Assembly (NCBI GenBank): GCA_963772315.1
Contig: CAVYWJ010000004.1
Span: forward strand, 2,604,001-2,668,000
Direction: 5' to 3'
DNA: 64,000 nt
Source of the DNA: Haliangium sp963772315
GTDB taxonomy: Bacteria > Myxococcota_A > Polyangia > Haliangiales > Haliangiaceae
Of this stretch, positions 23,791-40,115 are shown piece by piece. The notes under the pieces are model-generated. The model did not search any database. It was given only the letters and a program-made list of their open reading frames with translations, and had not been told where the DNA came from. Each line of letters opens with the position of its first letter. The stretch's first letter is position 1. A program made the position numbers and the translations under genes.

Positions 23791-24363
23791 ATGGGCCTCC
23801 CGCGAGGAGTCGTCGCCATTCTCCTGGAGCTTCCCATCAACGCCGGTTTCGGGCTCCTGTTCGCGCTGTGCGCGCGCGAGCGCGTGCGCGCCGACGGGCC
23901 GTTCGCGTCACCGGCGTTCCCGCTGGTGCTGATGTTCTTCGGCCTGATCGCGATGCCGACCTCGCTCTACCTCTACTGGGCCCATCCGGCGTGGAGCTGG
24001 CTGTATCTGCTCGATCCCCAGCACGTGCCTGCGATCATGGTCGTGCCCGTGGTCTTCGTGCAGCTCGGCACGCTGCTGGGCGCCTGGTTGCTGGGCGCGG
24101 CGCTGATCCGGGCCGACAAGGATCGCGTGCTGCTCGTGGCCATGGTGGGGATGGTCGCGGTGCTCGTGGGCCTGGGCATGCTGCTGTCGGAGCGCATCGG
24201 CGCGTACGGCAGCTATCAGGTGTTCACGGCCCGCGTGGCCGTGGGTCTGCTCGAGGTCAAGCTCGGCTATGTGCTCATCGCTATTCTCCTCGGTCTGGGG
24301 GCTGCGGCGGCCTTCGTCGCCGTCGAGCTCCTGCGCGACAGCCGCCGCGCGCGCCTGCGATGA
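23791..24363 (+). CDS. polytopic membrane protein, unknown function
   Basis: This 190-residue protein has about five membrane helices: VVAILLELPINAGFGLLFAL, FPLVLMFFGLIAMPTSLYLY, HVPAIMVVPVVFVQLGTLLG, VLLVAMVGMVAVLVGLGMLL and LGYVLIAILLGLGAAAAFVAV. The intervening sequence WAHPAWSWLYLLDP is Trp-rich. No family was recognised. It starts 44 bases after the glycosyltransferase and may be co-transcribed with it. It ends just before the envelope operon at 24434. Confidence 0.6.
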   Translation: MGLPRGVVAILLELPINAGFGLLFALCARERVRADGPFASPAFPLVLMFFGLIAMPTSLYLYWAHPAWSWLYLLDPQHVPAIMVVPVVFVQLGTLLGAWLLGAALIRADKDRVLLVAMVGMVAVLVGLGMLLSERIGAYGSYQVFTARVAVGLLEVKLGYVLIAILLGLGAAAAFVAVELLRDSRRARLR

Positions 24364-24433
24364 CGCGTGAGCCGCCGGAAACGTCTTGAAATCCTTGACG
24401 GTTCTTAACGGGCAATGCTACTCAAGGCAGCCT

Positions 24434-25089
24434 ATGGGAGCGCGAGCCCGGCTCTTTGTTTTGTCCTTCGTCGGGATGGCGTGCGTGTGGCTTGGTGGCG
24501 CGACCGGCTGTGGATCGGTCCTCTACGTCAACCAGGTGACACGCAAGGCCAGTACCTCGGTGGAAGCAGCCAAGGCCGCCGAAGCCGACGTCTATGCCCC
24601 GTACCACTACACCCTGGCCGTGCACTACCTGCGCAAGTCCAGGGAGGAGGCAGCGGCCGCCGACTTCCAGGCGGCCAATCGCTTCGGACGCATGTCCCAC
24701 AAGGCCGCGGAGACCGCCCGCGAGCTAGCAGTGGAGCGCGCGGCCAATCCGGGCGACACCTCGTGGAAGCCGCCGCCCGGCACGGCGGGCTACGACGGCA
24801 CCGCGCCGGCCTCGCCCACTGACGGCGACGAGGCGGGCAGCGATGACGGCGAGGCGCCGAGCGAGGACGCGGCCCAGCCCGCTGACGCTGCGGGCGACGG
24901 CAGCGCTGTCGAGGGCGAGACCCCGCCGGCCGTGCCCGACACGGCCAAGGATGCGGACGCAGCCAAGGACGCGGGTACTGCCAAGCCCAAACCCAGGGCC
25001 GGTCGCAAGGCCAAGCCCAAGGCTGCCAAGCCGGAAGCGAAGCCGGCTGCCAAGCCGGACGCTGGCACCGGCGCCAAGGAGGACGGACG

Positions 25090-25093
<4 letters not shown>
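24434..25093 (+). CDS. DUF4398-like lipoprotein with Lys/Ala/Pro-rich tail
   Basis: This 219-residue lipoprotein starts at ATG 24434; the longer frame would need a TTG and lacks a signal. The signal peptide ends in lipobox GATGC (Cys26). Residues ~35-100 form a helical hairpin (SVEAAKAAEADVYAPYHYT, ALHYLRKSREEAAAADFQAA-like), the pattern of DUF4398 periplasmic lipoproteins. The rest is an acidic then Lys/Pro/Ala-rich linker (KPKPRAGRKAKPKAAKPEAK) able to bind peptidoglycan or acidic polymers non-specifically. It overlaps the OmpA gene (ATGA). The pair probably anchors the outer membrane to the wall. Confidence 0.7.
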
Positions 25094-26199
<1,106 letters not shown>

Positions 26200-26222
26200 C
26201 GATCGGCTACACTCTGGCCGGA

Positions 26223-27563
26223 ATGCGCAGGTCCACCACACCCTGGGCGGCGCTTGCCCTGGCGCTGATCTGGCTCTCCGCCGGCCTGCCGGCATGGGCC
26301 CAGAACGTCCGGCGCCTGGAGAACCAGATCCTCGAGATGCATCGTGACGCCATGGTGCGTTACGACGAGCTCGAGTTCGAGAAGGCCAAGGAGCTCCTGC
26401 GCGAGGCCCTGGCCCTGGCGGCCGAGCACCGGCTGCAGGACGAGCCGATCATGGCCCGGGTCTACGCCGACCTGGCCGTGGTCTATGCCAGCGGTCTGAA
26501 CGACCGCGCAGGCGCCGAGCGCGCGCTCACCCGGGCGGTGGAGATCGATCCCGCGATCGAGATCGATCCCGCCTACGAGTCGCCGGCGCTCGACGAGCTC
26601 CTGGCCGATATCAAGCGCCGGGCCGCTGCCCAGGGTACGGACCCGGCTGCGCTCGACTGCAAGGCCGTGGCCGGGATTGCCCATGAGCCCCTGAGCCGCG
26701 CCGAGGGCGGCGAGCCGGTCACGATCGTCGCGGTCGTGAGCCCGCGCCTGCGCGCGAGCGAGGTGCGCGTGCACCATCGCGGGCAGGACGATGACGGCGA
26801 CTACTCGTCCCTGCGTATGGCGCTGGAGGGCGAGTGCAGCTTCACGGTCGCGCTGCCCCGGGCGGTCGTGCGCAGCCCCGGCCTCGGCTACTACATCGCG
26901 GCCTACGACGCGTCCGGTCGTGTGCTGGCCGAGAGCGGTACCGCGGATGCGCCGCACGTGATGGCGGTGCGCGGTGCAGGCACGGGGGAGGGATCCGGAA
27001 CCGCGAGCGCCAGCGCTGCGCCGCGCCTGTTCGTCAGCCTGGCGGCGGGCTCGGCCCTGGCCTACCTGCGCGGCTCGACCGAGCAGGTGGACAGCGACAT
27101 CCAGTGCTGCGTGGCGCCGGAGCTCGCGCACGTGCGCGCCGAGCTCGGCTTCTACCTCACGCCGCAGAGCAGCCTGTCCGCGGCCTTTCGCCTGGGCTTC
27201 CCGATCGGCGCCGATCTGCCCGGGCATGCGGTGGCTGCGCCTGCACTGCTCGTGCGGCTGCGGCGCGCGGCCGAGGCCGGCGGCACCGGGCTCCAGCTCT
27301 CGGCCGTGCTGGGCGCAGGCTACGCGCGCCACACCGTGGGCCTGGAGGCCACCATGTCCGGCGGCGACACCGACACGGCCGCGGCCGGCCCGCTGCTCCT
27401 CGGCGGTGGCGGCGGTTACGTGATGGAGCTGGGCGGGTCGCTGCGCCTGGCCGCCGAGCTCGACCTCCTGGTCGGCGTGCCCGTGGTCCCGGAGTTCGTG
27501 GGCGCCAAGACCGCTTTCGGCGTCCATCTCGGCTTCGACCTCGCGCTCGTGGCCACCTTCTGA
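26223..27563 (+). CDS. exported TPR-like protein with C-terminal beta-barrel-like domain
   Basis: This 446-residue protein has a cleavable signal (MRRSTTPWAALALALIWLSA, AWA-Q). Residues ~30-130 are TPR-like helices (YDELEFEKAKELLREAL, VYADLAVVYASGLNDRAGAE). A middle beta domain follows (VTIVAVVSPRLRASEVRVHH). The final ~180 residues alternate hydrophobic and glycine residues (LQLSAVLGAGYARHTVG, GPLLLGGGGGYVMELGG) and end in Phe (LALVATF), consistent with an outer-membrane beta-barrel. It lies 23 bases after the OmpA gene and three before the next, so it belongs to this envelope operon. Function is not known. Confidence 0.7.
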   Translation: MRRSTTPWAALALALIWLSAGLPAWAQNVRRLENQILEMHRDAMVRYDELEFEKAKELLREALALAAEHRLQDEPIMARVYADLAVVYASGLNDRAGAERALTRAVEIDPAIEIDPAYESPALDELLADIKRRAAAQGTDPAALDCKAVAGIAHEPLSRAEGGEPVTIVAVVSPRLRASEVRVHHRGQDDDGDYSSLRMALEGECSFTVALPRAVVRSPGLGYYIAAYDASGRVLAESGTADAPHVMAVRGAGTGEGSGTASASAAPRLFVSLAAGSALAYLRGSTEQVDSDIQCCVAPELAHVRAELGFYLTPQSSLSAAFRLGFPIGADLPGHAVAAPALLVRLRRAAEAGGTGLQLSAVLGAGYARHTVGLEATMSGGDTDTAAAGPLLLGGGGGYVMELGGSLRLAAELDLLVGVPVVPEFVGAKTAFGVHLGFDLALVATF

Positions 27564-29000
27564 GTATGTCCGAAACTCCATCGGTGACCCCGGTGTCCCG
27601 CGCCCGGCTGCGCGTGTTCCTCGTGCACCTCGGCTGGGCCGCCCTCCTGGTGGCCGTGGCCGTGGCCGTGGTGGAGTATCGCCGGGCCTTCATCCGCTCG
27701 TTCTTCGTGCTCGGTCTGGAGAAGGCGCCGCCGCCTGCGCTGGCCGCGCCAGCCCGCACTGACGCGCCGGCACTGCCGCCTGCTGCGCGCGTGCGCGCGG
27801 TCCTCATCGACGGCGTGGATCGCGCCACGGCCGCGCGCCTGCCGAGCTACAGCGCCCTCTGCGCCCGCGGCGTGGACCTGGTGGTCGATGCCGGCTTTCC
27901 CACGGTCTCGCTGCCGATCCAGTCCGCGCTCTGGACCGGCCTGACCCAGCAGCAGACCGGCATCCAGTTCATCGGTGAGGCCCTGGACACGCCGCTCTCC
28001 GAGAGCATCCCCGGACGCGTGGCCGGCAGCGTGGCCGTGGCCGAGTACTATCCGTTCATCGCCAGCTCGGCCGGCTTCCCCCTGGTGCTGCCGACCGCGG
28101 AGCTCACCGGCACGGATCGCGATCAGTGGGTGGCCACGGGCTTCCTGCCTGCGGCCGAGGCGATCATGGCCTCGGACAGCCGGCTGGCGTTCGTGCACAT
28201 CCTGCGCGTGGACTCGGCCGGCCACAAGCATGGACGTCTGTCCGAGGAGTTCGAGCGCGCGGTGCGCGAGGCCGATGCCATGCTCGGCGTCCTGATCGCG
28301 GCCGAGGGCGGGCGGCCCGACACGCGCTGGCTCCTGCTCGCGGATCACGGCCACCGCGGCGGCGGCGGGCACGGGGATGCCGAGGATGCGATCCGGCTGG
28401 TGCGCGCGTGCGTGGCCGGCGACCTCGGGCCCGTGTCCGCCGGCCCGGTGAGCACGGTGGTCCACATGATCGATCTGGCCCGGGTGGTGGCCGACTCGCT
28501 GGGCGTGCCCATGCCGGCCGAGAGCGCGGCCCGGCCCCTGGCCGCGGCCCTGGCTGCGCCGTCCCAGCCCGGCGCCACGCTGCCCGCAGCCGTGGGTGAG
28601 CGCTGGATCCTGGCCGCGCTGGCGATGCTGGTAGCCCTGGGCGCGACGCTGCTCGCGACGCGTGGGGCTGGCAACGGTCGCGCTGCCATGCTGGCGACGC
28701 TGTGGGCCTGGCCGGTGTGGTGGCTCGTGGCCTGGGCCGCGATCGTGCTCCTGGGCGAGCCGCCGTCGCTGTCCGTGCCGATGATCTACAAGCCCCGCGG
28801 TCTGGAGATCGCCCAGGCCGGTCTGCCCGGCCTGATCGTCCTGGCGCTGTGCGCGGCCATGGCGCTGCGCCGCCTGTCCCCGGCCCGCGCCACCGTGGCG
28901 CTCCTGGCCCTGCCGGCGGGCCTGGCCGCGGCGGCTCACATCCTGTGCTGGGGCACGCCGCCGCTCATCCCCATGTGGACCGCGCGCGCCAGCGTGTTCC

Positions 29001-31454
<2,454 letters not shown>

Positions 31455-31608
31455 GGGAAGATCACCGCATCGTGTGCCGGGGAGACCCTGGTGACAAGTG
31501 GCGTGGCGGAACGTAACACGAGCGACCCGGCCCCCATGCACCGCGCCCGGCGGATCGCGGGCCGTGCAGCCTGCCTGTCCAGGCCATCGCGATCGCGTCA
31601 ACGATCGC

Positions 31609-32601
31609 TCACGCCAGCGCCGCGACCTGCTCGATCACGACGCGCGCCACGTCGGGCGCGGCCCAGCGCAGGCGCTGAAATCCCTGCGCCCCGATCCGGG
31701 CCAGGAACGCCTGCAGCTCGGCCCGGCCGCAGTCGGTCACGACCCCGCCGTCGCCGACGCCGTGCAGGCGCAGCATGGCCACGTTCATGGCCTGCTCGTC
31801 GTCCTCCGGGGTGTACACGCCGAAGATGGGAATGCCCAGCGCCACTGCCTCGCCGATGAGCTGACTGCCGGCCGAGGCGATGACCGCGCGCGCGAGAGAG
31901 AGCGCGGCCAGGAAGCTCTGGCGCTCGATCGCCTGCACGGTCACGCCTGCGATGCCCGGATCGCGCGGCCCGAACAGCAGCGGCGACTCGCCCAGCGCGA
32001 CCAGGTGGCGCAGCACCTCGTCGCCGTTGTCGTCGCGGAAGTAGCAGACCAGCGTCTCCGCCTGTGCGCCCTCGACCGGCGGCGAGACCGGCGGCGCGGG
32101 CGGCCGCGCCAGGTGCACGTCCGGTCCGCGCGGCTCCAGCGGCGCGAAGCTCACCGGCACGAAGCGCCGCGCGCCGCGCGACGACACCCACGCTTTCACT
32201 GCCTCGCGGTGCCACGGATCCGCCTCCAGCGCAGCGGGCCGGTGACAGTGGCTGAAGATGAGGCCGCGGCCGAGCGCCACGGCGGGAATCCCCAGCACGC
32301 CCGCGGCCCACAGCGCCGGCCCATCGCCGTCCGAGACCACGATCGCGGGCCTGGCACGCCGCAGCGAGTCCAGCGCATCGCGGAACCGCTGCGCGGCCAG
32401 GCCGACCAGCGCGGTGCTCGGCCGGGGCGGCAGCGACGTCACGGCCTGGGCGGGAAACTCGGCCCGGATGAGCGGCAGCGCGTCCTCGCCCGCACAGACC
32501 TGCAGCGTGTGGCCGCTCTGGCCCAGCGCCCGGAGCACGGCCAGGCTGCGCGTGGCATGTCCGCGGCCGCGGCCGTGGACGTAGTAGTGGACGCTGGTCA
32601 T
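31609..32601 (-). CDS. MurG/GT28-like glycosyltransferase
   Basis: This 330-residue GT-B protein starts VHYYVHGRGRGHATRSLAVL, the G-R-G-H-x-x-R motif typical of glycosyltransferases in the MurG/UDP-glucuronosyl-like group. The C-terminal half contains VCYFRDDNGDEVLRHL and the donor-site region VIASAGSQLIGEAVALGIPI, then FGVYTPEDDEQ. It is likely soluble or peripheral and transfers a sugar from a nucleotide donor to a lipid or glycan. It stands alone, 18 bases or so from no partner gene; upstream lies the hybrid kinase on the same strand (145 bases). The substrate cannot be told. Confidence 0.75.
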   Translation of the reverse strand: MTSVHYYVHGRGRGHATRSLAVLRALGQSGHTLQVCAGEDALPLIRAEFPAQAVTSLPPRPSTALVGLAAQRFRDALDSLRRARPAIVVSDGDGPALWAAGVLGIPAVALGRGLIFSHCHRPAALEADPWHREAVKAWVSSRGARRFVPVSFAPLEPRGPDVHLARPPAPPVSPPVEGAQAETLVCYFRDDNGDEVLRHLVALGESPLLFGPRDPGIAGVTVQAIERQSFLAALSLARAVIASAGSQLIGEAVALGIPIFGVYTPEDDEQAMNVAMLRLHGVGDGGVVTDCGRAELQAFLARIGAQGFQRLRWAAPDVARVVIEQVAALA

Positions 32602-32746
32602 GCGCTCGATGCCCCGGCTCCTCGTCCTGCCCCGTCCATGTCAGACGCCGCTTCCGACTTTCATGGCTCCTCCGAGGATGCGCCATCCATCAGACGCTGA
32701 TCTATCAGGAGTTGGCTAGCAGGAACTGGCCATCAGGAACTGGCCA

Positions 32747-35390
<2,644 letters not shown>

Positions 35391-35477
35391 GTGGGAGGGA
35401 GGTCGTCATGGTAACAAAACCTGCCCTCGGGTTCATGATCATCCGCGTAAGACTGACCGCCCGGCGGCGGCGTCCGG

Positions 35478-36674
35478 TCAGGAGCCCTGGTACGTGACCC
35501 GGTAAATCCACCCGGCCCGGTCGTCGGAGACCAGCAACGCGCCGTCGGGCATGACCAGCACATCGACCGGCCGGCCCCAGGCATCGCCGTCGCCGAGCCA
35601 GCCCTCGATGAAGGACTCGTAGCTCTTTGGCGTGCCGCTCTCGTCGAGCTCGACCACGGTCACCCGGTAGCCGATGGGCTGGGAGCGGTTCCAGGAGCCG
35701 TGCTCGGCGATGAAGATCGCGTTGCGGTATTTCTCCGGGAACATCGTCCCGGTATAGAAGCGCATGCCCAGGGCAGCCACGTGCGGTCCGAGCACCTGCA
35801 TGGGCGGCACGAGCTCGCTGCAGGCGCGCTGGGCGCCGTACTCAGGATCCGCGACCTTGCCCGCGTGGCAGAACGGATAGCCGAAATGCATGCCCTTGTC
35901 GGGCGCGCGGTTGAGCTCGTCGGCCGGATTCTCGTCGCCCAGCCAGTCGCGGCCGTTCTCGGTGAACCACAGCGCTCCGGTGGTGGGATGCCAGTCGAAG
36001 CCCACGGTGTTGCGGATGCCGTGGGCATAGACCTCGAGCCCCGAGCCGTCGGGCTGCATGCGCATGATGCTGGCGTAGCGCTCGTCGTCCTTCAGGCAGA
36101 TGTTGCAGGGCGCGCCCACGGGTACGTACAGCATGCCGTCGGGTCCGAAACGGATGAACTTCCAGCCGTGGTGCTCGTCGTCGGGAAAGGCGTTGCTCAC
36201 CACCACCGGCGCGGGCGGATTGGCCAGCCGGCTCTCGATGTCGTCGAAGCGCAGCACCCGGTCGACGGCCGACACGTAGAGCGCGCCGTCGCGCACGTCC
36301 ACGCCCGCGGGCATCTCGAGGTCCCGGGCGATGACGTGGACTTTATCGGCCGCGTGGTCGCCATTCTCGTCGACCACGGCATAGACGCGGCCATCGTCGC
36401 GCGAGCCCACGAACAGCGTGCCCCTGGGCCCGAGCGCCATGGCGCGCGCGTTGGGCACGTCCTTGGTGTACACTTCGATGCGGAAGCCGGGCGGCAAGCG
36501 CAGCTTGCCCGATAGCTCGGACGGCGGCGGCGGCGGCACCTCCTCGGCGCGGTTCACGGGGCGGCAGCTGGTCGAGCCGGCGAGCGCGGCGGCGAGCACC
36601 AGGTTGCATGTCCACCGCGTGACGGCGTGCGCCGTGGAGCGCGCGGCAGGCGCGTGCAAGGCTTTGTATCTCAT
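35478..36674 (-). CDS. PQQ-dependent sugar dehydrogenase-like lipoprotein (sorbosone/aldose dehydrogenase fold)
   Basis: This 398-residue exported protein has a lipobox-like AGSTSC (Cys37) and a Pro-rich linker, then a six-bladed beta-propeller of the soluble glucose/sorbosone dehydrogenase family: LRLPPGFRIEVYTKDVPNAR, LFVGSRDDGRVYAV, HHGWKFIRFGPDGMLYV, GAPCNICLKDD, HGIRNTVGFDWHP, GALWFTENGRDWLGDE, FIAEHGSWNRS and GRPVDVLVMPDGALLVSDD. The His in HHGWKF and the GDENPADE region fit the PQQ/calcium site. It would oxidise a sugar or alcohol outside the membrane; electron acceptor and substrate are not known. It lies upstream of the hybrid kinase on the same strand. Confidence 0.85.
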   Translation of the reverse strand: MRYKALHAPAARSTAHAVTRWTCNLVLAAALAGSTSCRPVNRAEEVPPPPPSELSGKLRLPPGFRIEVYTKDVPNARAMALGPRGTLFVGSRDDGRVYAVVDENGDHAADKVHVIARDLEMPAGVDVRDGALYVSAVDRVLRFDDIESRLANPPAPVVVSNAFPDDEHHGWKFIRFGPDGMLYVPVGAPCNICLKDDERYASIMRMQPDGSGLEVYAHGIRNTVGFDWHPTTGALWFTENGRDWLGDENPADELNRAPDKGMHFGYPFCHAGKVADPEYGAQRACSELVPPMQVLGPHVAALGMRFYTGTMFPEKYRNAIFIAEHGSWNRSQPIGYRVTVVELDESGTPKSYESFIEGWLGDGDAWGRPVDVLVMPDGALLVSDDRAGWIYRVTYQGS

Positions 36675-36793
36675 CGCACAACCATAGGGCCCTGGCCCCT
36701 GGTCGGCAAAATACCTGGCTGCTGCGGGTCTTCCGCGATGACGTGGCGTCGCCGGTCGGCCGCAGCAGTCGCCGCGTCAGACGCCCGGACGAT

Positions 36794-37042
36794 TCAGAAG
36801 CTGCACCAGGGACACGCCTGGCTGCCAGTGGTGCCGGCGCCCGGCGCGGCCTCGTCCGGTCGCTGCGATTTGCTGCGAACGGCCATGGCGCCAAGCTCCG
36901 CGTTGCCGGCACCAGCGCCATCGCGGGCGCCATCGCTGGCAGAGACACCGCGCTCCACCATATCGGTCTCGGCCGGCTCCAGGTCGATGATGCATGCTGT
37001 CCCGAGCACCAGGAAGATGAACATGCTGGCCGCTTTGCGCAT
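36794..37042 (-). CDS. small lipoprotein ending in CPWC
   Basis: This 82-residue gene has a strong ribosome site (GGGGAGG) seven or so bases before ATG 37042. The signal peptide (MRKAASMFIFLVLGTACII) ends in lipobox VLGTAC, Cys18 being lipidated. A short acidic and Gly/Ala-rich linker follows (DLEPAETDMVERGVSASDGA). The final residues CPWCSF form a CxxC pair as in thioredoxin-like or metal-binding sites. It is not a complete thioredoxin. It could bind a metal or pair with a redox protein. No homologue is recognised. Confidence 0.6.
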   Translation of the reverse strand: MRKAASMFIFLVLGTACIIDLEPAETDMVERGVSASDGARDGAGAGNAELGAMAVRSKSQRPDEAAPGAGTTGSQACPWCSF

Positions 37043-37268
37043 ACGTAGCCTCCCCTGCGCGCACAAGGGGCGCAGGCGTCGGGCCCGCTCGAAGGCGCTG
37101 AAATCCAGGTTCCGCCTTCGAGCCGAGCTGCGATCCCGATGCTACGCGTGCGCGCCCGTATCCACAATATTTCGGCGATTCCAGCGCCGGGGCAGGGCGG
37201 TCGCGGTCGGATAAACGACGCGCGGACCCCCTCGCGCCAGTGCGGGTGTTCGGCTATGGTGCGCGGCG

Positions 37269-37895
37269 ATGCTGAACCGCCTGCTTCCCCGGGAAACAAG
37301 CTTCTTCGATTTCTTCGAGCGCCACGCCGCGCTCACCGTCGAGGGCGCCAAGGAGTTCCTGTCGCTGGTCACCACGGCCGCGAACATCGAGCCCAAGTTC
37401 CGGCGCATCAAGGAAATCGAGCACGAGACCGATGTGATCACGCACCAGTGCGTGGAGGCGCTGCACAAGACCTTCATCACGCCGATCGAGCGCGATGACA
37501 TCCACCGCCTCATCACCAAGATGGACGACGTGATGGACTGGGTCGAGGCCGCAGCCGATCGCATCCAGCTCTACGGCATCCAGAAGATGACCCCGGAGGT
37601 CAAAGATCTCGCCGACACCCTGGTGCGCGCCACCGAGGAAGTGCAGCACGCGGTCAAGTGCCTGCGCGACATGCGCAACGCCGAGCAGATCCTCAAGAAG
37701 TGCGTCGACATCAACCGGCTGGAGAACGAGGCCGACACCATCCTGCGCAGCGCCGTGGCCCGCCTGTTCCGCGAGGAAAAGGATCCGATCGAGGTCATCA
37801 AGTGGAAAGAGATCTACGAGAGCCTCGAGAACGCGACCGATCGCTGTGAAGACGTCGCCAACATCCTCGAGGGCGTCGTCCTCGAGCACGCGTAG
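37269..37895 (+). CDS. DUF47/PhoU-like phosphate transport regulator
   Basis: This 208-residue all-helical protein of the DUF47 (TIGR00153) family is a PhoU relative usually paired with Pit-type transporters. Family features seen are FFDFFERHAALTVEGAKEF, IKEIEHETDVITHQC, the FITPIERDDIHRLITKMDDV signature with acidic metal-binding residues, and VKCLRDMRNAEQI. It precedes the Pit transporter with an eight-base gap, so they form an operon. The protein likely modulates transporter activity in the cytoplasm in response to phosphate; this role is known for the family, not shown here. Confidence 0.95.
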   Translation: MLNRLLPRETSFFDFFERHAALTVEGAKEFLSLVTTAANIEPKFRRIKEIEHETDVITHQCVEALHKTFITPIERDDIHRLITKMDDVMDWVEAAADRIQLYGIQKMTPEVKDLADTLVRATEEVQHAVKCLRDMRNAEQILKKCVDINRLENEADTILRSAVARLFREEKDPIEVIKWKEIYESLENATDRCEDVANILEGVVLEHA

Positions 37896-37903
37896 CAAGA
37901 CCC

Positions 37904-38941
37904 ATGGCTGCCGAGCCCCTTCTCGTCATCGTCATCGTCACGGTCGTCGTTGCCCTCATCTTCGACGTCATCAACGGCTTCCATGACGCGGCCAACTCGA
38001 TCGCGACCGTGGTCTCCACCCGGGTACTGACGCCGCGCGCGGCCGTGCTCTGGGCCGCGTTCTTCAACTTCGTCGCCATGTTCGTGTTCGCGCCCAAGGT
38101 CGCGAACACGATCGCCAAGACCATAAAGATCGATCCCGGTGACCCGGCCTTCATCTACGTGGTGCTCACCGGCCTGCTCGGCGCGATCGTCTGGGATCTG
38201 CTGACCTGGTGGTGGGGTCTGCCCACCAGCTCGTCGCACGCCCTCATCGGCGGCTTCGCCGGCGCGGGCATCGCCCATGCCGGCTGGGACGTGCTGGAAT
38301 GGGACAAGGTGATGAAGACCTTGGAGTTCATCCCGCTGGCGCCGCTGATCGGTTTTTCCATCGCGCTGGTTCTGATGTTCTCGGTCTACTGGATCTTCCA
38401 CCGGTGGAGGCCGGGCCAGGTCGACCGATTATTCCGGCGCGGCCAGCTCGTATCCGCGGCCCTGTACTCGCTCGGTCACGGCGGCAACGACGCCCAGAAG
38501 ACCATGGGCATCATCATGGCGCTCTTGTTCGCCTCGGGGTACTTCCACCAGGACGTGGAGCTCTCGCTGCTCGATCCCCGCACCCTGTGGATCATCCTCT
38601 CGTGCCACCTGGCCATGGCCGTGGGCACGGCCTTCGGCGGCTGGCGCATCGTGCGCACCATGGGCATGAAGATCACCAAGCTCAAGCCCGTGGGCGGCTT
38701 TTGCGCCGAGACCGCCGGCGCGATCACGTTGTTCATGGCCACGGCGTTCGGTATCCCGGTGTCGACCACGCACACGATCACCGGCTCGATCATCGGCGTC
38801 GGCGCGACCACCAAGCTCTCGGGCATCAAGTGGGGCGTGGCCGGGCGCATCGTCTGGGCGTGGCTCCTGACCATCCCGGCCTCGGGCGCCGTGGGCGCGG
38901 GCTGCTTCTGGCTGGCCAAGGCGCTGCACGGCGGTTTCTGA
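37904..38941 (+). CDS. Pit-family inorganic phosphate transporter
   Basis: This 345-residue membrane protein imports phosphate (as metal-phosphate or with cations). The duplicated signature is clear: DVINGFHDAANSIATVVSTR in the N-terminal half and LGHGGNDAQKTMGII in the C-terminal half. Other conserved pieces are WGLPTSSSHALIGGFAGAG and GIPVSTTHTITGSIIGVG. About ten helices are present, with a cytoplasmic link after WIFHRWRPGQVDRLFRR. Length is in the short Pit range. It is co-transcribed with the DUF47 gene. No pho box was recognised upstream of the pair. Confidence 0.95.
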   Translation: MAAEPLLVIVIVTVVVALIFDVINGFHDAANSIATVVSTRVLTPRAAVLWAAFFNFVAMFVFAPKVANTIAKTIKIDPGDPAFIYVVLTGLLGAIVWDLLTWWWGLPTSSSHALIGGFAGAGIAHAGWDVLEWDKVMKTLEFIPLAPLIGFSIALVLMFSVYWIFHRWRPGQVDRLFRRGQLVSAALYSLGHGGNDAQKTMGIIMALLFASGYFHQDVELSLLDPRTLWIILSCHLAMAVGTAFGGWRIVRTMGMKITKLKPVGGFCAETAGAITLFMATAFGIPVSTTHTITGSIIGVGATTKLSGIKWGVAGRIVWAWLLTIPASGAVGAGCFWLAKALHGGF

Positions 38942-38980
38942 GCCGCGTGCCCGGCGCCGCCTGCACGAGCAGCCCGCCGC

Positions 38981-39968
38981 TCAGGCGGCATCGCTGAAGA
39001 CATCATCGAGAGAGCGGGCCATGATGCCCCGCTGGAACCAGCGGTCGAGCTGGGTTTTCTCGGCTGCCCGGATCGCGGCCAGCACGGCCTCGGGCAGGGC
39101 GCCAAAGCGCGCTTGCAGCATCGCGATCAGATACTGGCGCCCATTCTCCTCGCGGCCCTCCTTGTGGCCCTCCTTGCGACCTTCGCGGCGAAGCCTCTCG
39201 GCGGCGGTCATGACGGCCTCTCCTGCTTCGGGAAGACGTGCACTCTCGACGAAGAACGCATGGATGTGCTCCTCCAGGCCTCTGGTGACCTCGAGAATAT
39301 ACTGCATGATCACGGACGTCGCAGCGACGCCATTCGGCGCCAGCACCGCGGGCGGCCACGAGATCGATCGCCTTGCGCAGCGCCGGAATCGCGTCGCGAC
39401 CGTAGCGGATATTCTTGAAGCTCCACAGCACCAGCCTGGGCAGCGCCGAGAGGGCCCGGGCGCGCAGCTCATCGTCGCTTTGCGGCGCGAGGTCGTCGAG
39501 GATGAAACCGAAGTCGGGCAGGAACGCCAGGAGCTCCTCCACCACCTCGCCCGGCGCATCGTAGAGATCGCGCAGGCGCACCGGCGCCTTCCAGCCGTGC
39601 TCGCCGTGGTGCACGACGATCGGGATGACCAGCGGCACGTACCTGGCGCGCGGGTGTTTCTTCAGATGCGCGCTCCAGATGTCGAGCACGTAGCGCAGCA
39701 CGCGGACGCACATGAGCCGCTCGGACCGGCTCTGATGCTCGCACAGCAGATACAGATACGCATGCTGGCCGGCCAGGCGCACGCTGAAGAGCAGGTCCGA
39801 GTAGCGTGCTCGCAGCTTCTCGTCGATGAAGCTCTCCGGCTCTACCTGCAGCGTGTCGAAGTCGATGTGCTGCACCACCTCGGGCGGCAGCACCGATCGG
39901 AACAGCTCGATCGCATGCGCTGGCTGCGAGAACGTGCTCTTGAAGAGCCGATCGTGGGGCGTGGTCAT
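38981..39968 (-). pseudogene. Rpn family nuclease/transposase-like, copy 2 (frameshifted)
   Basis: From ATG 39968 the protein begins MTTPHDRLFKSTFSQPAHAI, the standard Rpn/YhgA-like start. The PD-(D/E)XK site is visible: Asp in RYSDLLFSVRLAG and E-x-Q in LYLLCEHQSRSER. It continues through RYVPLVIPIVVHHGEHGW and LDLYDAPGE-like segments. Near 39345 one base is lost or gained. The sense frame resumes as VLAPNGVAATSVIMQYIL and ends in a charged repeat (RREGRKEGHKEGREENGR) and SLDDVFSDAA, as in the first copy. With the frame repaired it would be about 329 residues. It abuts the 21-bp array at 40116. Confidence 0.8.
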
Positions 39969-40115
39969 GATGCCGGAGCTACAGGGGGACCTGACTGGTT
40001 ACCCCTGTAGCAAGCCTCATGGTGCGGCAGCAAGAGCGCGGCAGACGGCAAGAAAGAGCCTTCGCGCAGCTGAGCGCGTGTGGGGCGTCGCGCGGTCAGC
40101 CGGGTGAGCGGTGAA

